This document shows positions 22,861-26,456 of a stretch of DNA of 26,456 nucleotides, one piece after another. The translations under genes and the position numbers were made by a program. Each line of letters begins with the position of its first letter. Position 1 is the first letter of the stretch. This stretch comes from CAZEAC01 sp964510065 (GTDB lineage: Bacteria; Bdellovibrionota_C; UBA2361; CAIXSY01), in NCBI GenBank assembly GCA_964510065.1, contig CAZEAC010000057.1, positions 1 to 26,456 of the forward strand, in the 5' to 3' direction. The notes below the pieces were generated by a model. It had not been told where the DNA came from. It worked only from the letters and a program-made list of their open reading frames with translations, and did not search any database.

Positions 22861-23040
22861 CTAGCCTGGACTTCTCACAGCTTTCTACTGCGGAGGCATA
22901 AGATGTCGACTGACTTCGTTTTTCTAGGAATTGGTGCTCAACAGCCTGCAAGGCTGCTTCCGCGCCAATTCCGTCGAAAAGCCTCGTCATTCGCCATCCT
23001 ATGCCTCCTCGTGACGAAACCTGTGAGAAGTCCAGGCTAG
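22861..23040. mobile_element. 180-bp fold-back (MITE-like) element with perfect 20-bp ends
   Basis: The first 20 bases (22861-22880, starting CTAGCCTGGACTTCTCAC) and last 20 bases (23021-23040) are perfect inverted repeats. Further in, GAGGCATAAGATG (22893-22905) pairs with CATCCTATGCCTC at 12 of 13 positions, and GGAATTGGTGC pairs with GCGCCAATTCC at 10 of 11. The centre has a 5-bp hairpin, CAGCC-TGCAA-GGCTG. Nearly the whole element can fold into one long stem. Both ends carry CTAG, which may be a target duplication. No transposase is present. Confidence 0.8.
22903..23040 (+). CDS. possible 45-residue ORF inside the fold-back element
   Basis: The ATG has GGAGG 6 nt upstream, and the frame stops in the final CTAG of the element. 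The peptide starts MSTDFVFLGIGAQQPARLL, has an Arg-rich centre and a short hydrophobic run (FAILCLLV). On the opposite strand the paired arm also carries GGAGG 6 nt before an ATG, opening a 19-codon frame. The ribosome-binding sites may be relics of a transposase start. Translation is doubtful. Confidence 0.2.
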   Translation: MSTDFVFLGIGAQQPARLLPRQFRRKASSFAILCLLVTKPVRSPG

Positions 23041-23139
23041 GGGAATAATCTCAAATATTCATTAGTTACAAATGCGTAAATTTGCCCGGCACCCAGTTTC
23101 TTTTCTCGAGCGATTCACTCGTCGTGGAGCATCACCGCG

Positions 23140-25257
23140 ATGAAATCGCGCCACCTCATATATCCAGTGTTATTCTTTCTTTTTGGTGCGGCCATGCTCA
23201 CAGCACTTTTTAACAAGAATAGCAGTTCGGAAATTGTGCCTTACTACCGTTCAGATAGCCTGGCCTCGCGAATGATACAGGCAGAGGCTGATATTGATCG
23301 CGATTCCCTTAAAGTTCGGCTTGGACATATCACCAGCTATGACTCACTTGTCGCAAGCTTCAGTGCGTTAAAGATGGGAGTCCAGGAATTGCAATCGCAA
23401 ATTCAGTACCTTCCGCATCCATCGCGGGAACCACTTGAGACACTTCTCGCCGAAATGGACGCTCGGATTCTTAAGAAGGAAGCGTTCACCGAAGTCATGA
23501 AGACCAACAATCCAGTGCTTCGAGACTCATTGCAGCAGCTTTTTTCGACGCCATACGGTACGCCACATGAGCATTACGGGCTTGATTCGCAGGAAGTCCA
23601 TTTCATTCATGACGTGAAGGAAGTCGCGCTCTCTAACGTGTTATTTCCTGGAGGCTTCAATGATGTAAAAAAGTTTGAACAGGCACTTAACGCTTTGTCG
23701 GAGATTGCCACCGCGGCAAAGAATAATAAGAGCGAGGATCTGCTCCGGCTTGCTCGCACGGTGCTTGAGCGCCAGCATCTTGCCGATCAAGCATTATTCT
23801 CGGCGCAGGCAGTTTCAATTGCCCAAGCAGTGCAGCGTTATATGGATAGCTTTAAAGCTGAGTCGGTTCGAGTGACTCGAGCTACGAAGCAATCTCGTTT
23901 CGTGCTCTACCTTGTGGCGATACTGTTGCTGATTCTTGTGACCGTGGTGTTTACGCGGCTATCCTCGGTGCTTAAGCAGCTCAATGCAACCAATGCCGAT
24001 CTCGAGAACAAAGTCGATATACGCACTCGTGAGTTACAATGCACTAACATCGAACTTGAGCATGCCCGCGAAACAGCGGAGAGCGCTTCAAAACTCAAGT
24101 CGGAGTTCCTCGCTAACATGAGTCACGAAATTCGCACGCCGATGAATGGCATTATTGGCATGACCGAACTCGCGCTTCAAACTTCACTAAACGCTGAACA
24201 ACGTGAGTACTTGGAGACCGTAAAGTCTTCCTCTGCTTCGTTACTTACCATTATTAATGACATTCTCGATTTTTCAAAAATAGAAGCTGGTAAGATTGAT
24301 ATCAACCCAATACCGATCAATGTCGAAAGCTTAGTGAAGAGAGTCACCTCACTTTTTGAACCTAAGGCACTTGAAAAACAGATTACTTTGCTTTGTAGTG
24401 TTGATTCAAAGATTCCTCCGATACTTCTAGGCGATGATGTGCGAATTTCGCAAGTGCTGATGAACTTGGTCGGAAACGCAATTAAGTTTACTCCGCAGGA
24501 GGGGGCCATATCAATTCAGGCGCATCTCGAGTCACAGTCTGAAATGTGTGCGCTGATCTCGTTTGCGGTCAGTGACTCCGGAATTGGAATTGCCTCCGAC
24601 CGCTTAGTCCATGTGTTCGAAGCGTTTGCTCAAGCAGATGGCTCGACGACGCGGAAGTTTGGAGGTACTGGTCTTGGTCTTACTATCAGCAGGCAGCTTG
24701 TTGAGATAATGGGGGGGATTATCGAAGTTAAGAGCCGTCCTGGTATTGGTTCGGCTTTTATTTTTACCATGCCATTAAGAGTCCTTGATAGCATGCCGGA
24801 GTCAGTAGTAGTCCCTGAAATCCCAGAGAGGCAGGAGCCCCTTTCGGTGCTCAAGGTGCTCTTGGTCGAGGACAACCCAGTCAACCAAAAACTTGCGTCG
24901 AAGTTATTGGGTAAAAAGGGCCATCACGTGGTAGCTGTCTCGAACGGCGCGCTTGCCGTGCATCAGATAGTACAAAATGAAATTCGATTTGACCTAGTCT
25001 TGATGGACTGTGAGATGCCGGTCTTAAGTGGCTATGATGCGACCAGACAGATTCGTGAATACGAGAAAACAACCGGACGGCACGTTCCAATAATCGCAAT
25101 GACCGCGCATGCAATGTCTGGTGACCGGGAGCGCTGCTTCGCCGCCGGGATGGATGACTATCTGGCAAAGCCATTTGACACCGCAGTGCTCTATCGCGTG
25201 CTTGGAAAGTGGGCCAAGTCTCCGGAGAAATCGCAAGAAGGCGGGAGTGGCGGATAG
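23140..25257 (+). CDS. hybrid histidine kinase with DAHL-like sensor domain
   Basis: This is a 705-residue inner-membrane sensor. A first membrane segment (about 6-23) is followed by a helical periplasmic region (30-255) that looks like the DAHL sensor family, and a second membrane segment (about 256-275, FVLYLVAILLLILVTVVF). Then come a coiled coil (285-315), HisKA with H329 in ANMSHEIRTPMNG, HATPase (N box NLVGNAIKF, G1 DSGIGI, G2 GGTGLGL) and a C-terminal receiver with the acidic VEDN, D623 in VLMDCEMP and K677 in LAKPF. All phosphotransfer residues are present. There is no HPt or DNA-binding domain, so a separate phosphotransfer partner is expected. ATG 23140 has GGAG at about 10 nt. The next gene begins 46 bp downstream. 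Confidence 0.94.
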   Translation: MKSRHLIYPVLFFLFGAAMLTALFNKNSSSEIVPYYRSDSLASRMIQAEADIDRDSLKVRLGHITSYDSLVASFSALKMGVQELQSQIQYLPHPSREPLETLLAEMDARILKKEAFTEVMKTNNPVLRDSLQQLFSTPYGTPHEHYGLDSQEVHFIHDVKEVALSNVLFPGGFNDVKKFEQALNALSEIATAAKNNKSEDLLRLARTVLERQHLADQALFSAQAVSIAQAVQRYMDSFKAESVRVTRATKQSRFVLYLVAILLLILVTVVFTRLSSVLKQLNATNADLENKVDIRTRELQCTNIELEHARETAESASKLKSEFLANMSHEIRTPMNGIIGMTELALQTSLNAEQREYLETVKSSSASLLTIINDILDFSKIEAGKIDINPIPINVESLVKRVTSLFEPKALEKQITLLCSVDSKIPPILLGDDVRISQVLMNLVGNAIKFTPQEGAISIQAHLESQSEMCALISFAVSDSGIGIASDRLVHVFEAFAQADGSTTRKFGGTGLGLTISRQLVEIMGGIIEVKSRPGIGSAFIFTMPLRVLDSMPESVVVPEIPERQEPLSVLKVLLVEDNPVNQKLASKLLGKKGHHVVAVSNGALAVHQIVQNEIRFDLVLMDCEMPVLSGYDATRQIREYEKTTGRHVPIIAMTAHAMSGDRERCFAAGMDDYLAKPFDTAVLYRVLGKWAKSPEKSQEGGSGG

Positions 25258-25303
25258 ACAATGGAACTTGTAGAGCCTATTAATTGAAGATGGCGATTTG
25301 CAA

Positions 25304-26456
25304 ATGTTAGATACTTCTCGGTCCAACATTCTTATTCTGACCTCGGCGGACGAGTTTGAAGAACATGTTTCTGAGCTGGAAGATCTTGCCCGTAACGCGA
25401 TTGAAACCAATGTGTCGTATGAATGGTGGACGCATTGTCCTGCGCTGCGCCACTTGAGAGCCGCGCACGAAAATGTGCTCTCAGTAATCGTTCGTGATGA
25501 TGTCGGCGAGGGACGGGGAGTGAGAGCAGTTGGCTTTTTCCCGCTGCTACGAAAAACTAGCTACTCGGGTTTACCAATTCCGCACTTCGCTCTATGGCGG
25601 CACTATCATGGTTTGCTTTCGGCACCCCTCGTACGCGCGGGAAGTGAGACAGCGTGCCTCAAAGCGCTCTTCAAGTGGGCAGAACAATATAATCCGCCGG
25701 TAATGTTCATTAACTTCGGAAATATTATCGGCGAAGGCCCTTTCGTGAACGCACTCATTTCATTTGCCGATGAAACGAAACGCCCTTGGATGCATAATAT
25801 TTCGCAAAAACGGGCCTATTTAGAAGTGAAGGAGCCCTTCGATCGGTACATGGCAAGGCACTCACGAAAGCGCCTAAAGGAGTTAAAGCGAATTCAACGT
25901 CGACTTGAGGAGCAGGGGACTTTGGAGCGGCTGGTCCTCGAACCGGGAGCGCCTATTGAAGAGACCGAAAAATGGCTCACGGATTTTCTTGAGCTTGAGG
26001 CCAAAGGTTGGAAGGGCGCTCACGGTACGGCCATTGCAATGAGGCAGTCCGAGAAGGAATACTTCTTTCAGATCGCTCGCGCCGCGCACGCAAGAAACGC
26101 GTTGAGTATGTTGATGCTACGGCTCAATGGGAAAGCAGTCAGTATGCAATGCAACCTGCACGCCGGAGATGGAGCTTTTTCATATAAGATTGCCTTTGAT
26201 GAAGCCTACGGGCACTGTTCGCCCGGCGTGATTGGTGCCTATGAGAACTTGCGCTATGTCCTTGATAAGAGCGGGCTTGCATGGATGGACTCAGGGGCAG
26301 ATCCCGGGCATCCGATGATTGAGAGATTGTGGTTTGGTCGCCGTATTCTTAGTAGCTACAATGTTGGATTGTGCCGACCCTATAGCCGTTGTTGTTTCAC
26401 ACTTCTGAGAATTGCAAAGGCAGTAAGTAGCCGACTACGAAGTTTGATAGGCAGAG
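25304..26456 (+). CDS. GNAT-type acyltransferase, CelD/BioF2-like, cut by window end
   Basis: An open frame of 384 codons runs from ATG 25304 past the window edge without a stop. The middle has YLEVKEPFDRYMARHSRKRLKELKR, the Lys/Arg-rich segment typical of the BioF2-like/CelD acetyltransferase family (Acetyltransf_6). It is followed by FLELEAKGWKGAHGTAI, by SMLMLRLNGKAVSMQCNL, and by the acceptor-loop region FDEAYGHCSPG with a later DSGADPGHPMIERLWFG. Members modify sugars or peptides for exopolysaccharide, cellulose or cell-wall products in the cytosol. There is no signal peptide or membrane segment. It lies 46 bp behind the hybrid kinase and may be co-transcribed. No strong ribosome-binding site is seen. 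The substrate is unknown. Confidence 0.8.
   Translation, partial: MLDTSRSNILILTSADEFEEHVSELEDLARNAIETNVSYEWWTHCPALRHLRAAHENVLSVIVRDDVGEGRGVRAVGFFPLLRKTSYSGLPIPHFALWRHYHGLLSAPLVRAGSETACLKALFKWAEQYNPPVMFINFGNIIGEGPFVNALISFADETKRPWMHNISQKRAYLEVKEPFDRYMARHSRKRLKELKRIQRRLEEQGTLERLVLEPGAPIEETEKWLTDFLELEAKGWKGAHGTAIAMRQSEKEYFFQIARAAHARNALSMLMLRLNGKAVSMQCNLHAGDGAFSYKIAFDEAYGHCSPGVIGAYENLRYVLDKSGLAWMDSGADPGHPMIERLWFGRRILSSYNVGLCRPYSRCCFTLLRIAKAVSSRLRSLIGR

Larger units (their letters stand above)
22698..23139. other. 442-bp intergenic region with fold-back element
   Basis: Between the SRPBCC gene and the hybrid kinase, the central 180 bp is a fold-back element (22861-23040). The rest, about 160 bp to the left and 100 bp to the right, must hold the promoters of both divergent genes, but no clear pair of consensus boxes is seen. 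Confidence 0.5.

Noticed and set aside
22861..23040. Fold-back element considered as an integron attC site
   Set aside because: I see no R'/R'' core site (GTTRRRY) at the ends, and the ends are perfect rather than imperfect inverted repeats; no gene cassette follows.

Overview
The window looks like chromosomal DNA of a Gram-negative bacterium of roughly balanced base composition. Evidence for a Gram-negative envelope is a LapA-like N-terminus on a TPR protein, SlyX, several signal-peptide proteins and a periplasmic solute-binding protein. The order rplU-rpmA-obgE ... rsfS ... gpmI resembles clusters in the former Deltaproteobacteria, so I infer a deltaproteobacterial-type or related uncultured lineage. 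No rRNA, tRNA or CRISPR array is visible.

Layout. (1) 1-7303: a minus-strand block, rplU, rpmA, terminator, obgE, a secreted FG-GAP-like protein, rsfS, a LapA-TPR protein, a possible 63-residue ORF and gpmI. Genes often found between obgE and rsfS (proB, nadD) are not there. Two copies of a small inverted-repeat element lie behind gpmI. (2) 7304-8038: an orphan OmpR-type response regulator. (3) About 8139-9408: a lone nucleoside-hydrolase-like gene, with its own terminator, bracketed by an 17-18 bp inverted repeat. (4) 9409-11241: a tiny ORF, a zinc-finger anti-sigma-like protein, a MiaE-type tRNA hydroxylase, and a 163-bp MITE-like element with a perfect 9-bp target duplication just before polA. 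(5) 11276-16065: polA, an ECF sigma factor overlapping its stop by TTGA, a membrane anti-sigma-like protein and an exported protein, probably one transcription unit. (6) 16346-19972: a 60-residue ORF convergent with a minus-strand unit of solute-binding protein, slyX and an RNB-domain ribonuclease. (7) 20094-22697: a near-consensus promoter driving a secreted beta-helix protein, then a convergent membrane-anchored SRPBCC protein. (8) 22861-23040: a fold-back element with perfect 20-bp ends. (9) 23140-end: a hybrid histidine kinase and a truncated GNAT-type (CelD/BioF2-like) acyltransferase.

Most genes are housekeeping: translation, ribosome assembly and silencing, glycolysis, DNA repair, RNA turnover and tRNA modification. 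Signal transduction is rich: one response regulator, one hybrid kinase, one ECF sigma factor and two anti-sigma-like proteins. The least ordinary material is non-coding or mobile: three kinds of inverted-repeat element, the bracketed nucleoside-hydrolase gene, and an rplU leader in which a hairpin covers the ribosome-binding site. Family names come from motif recognition by eye; no database search was run.
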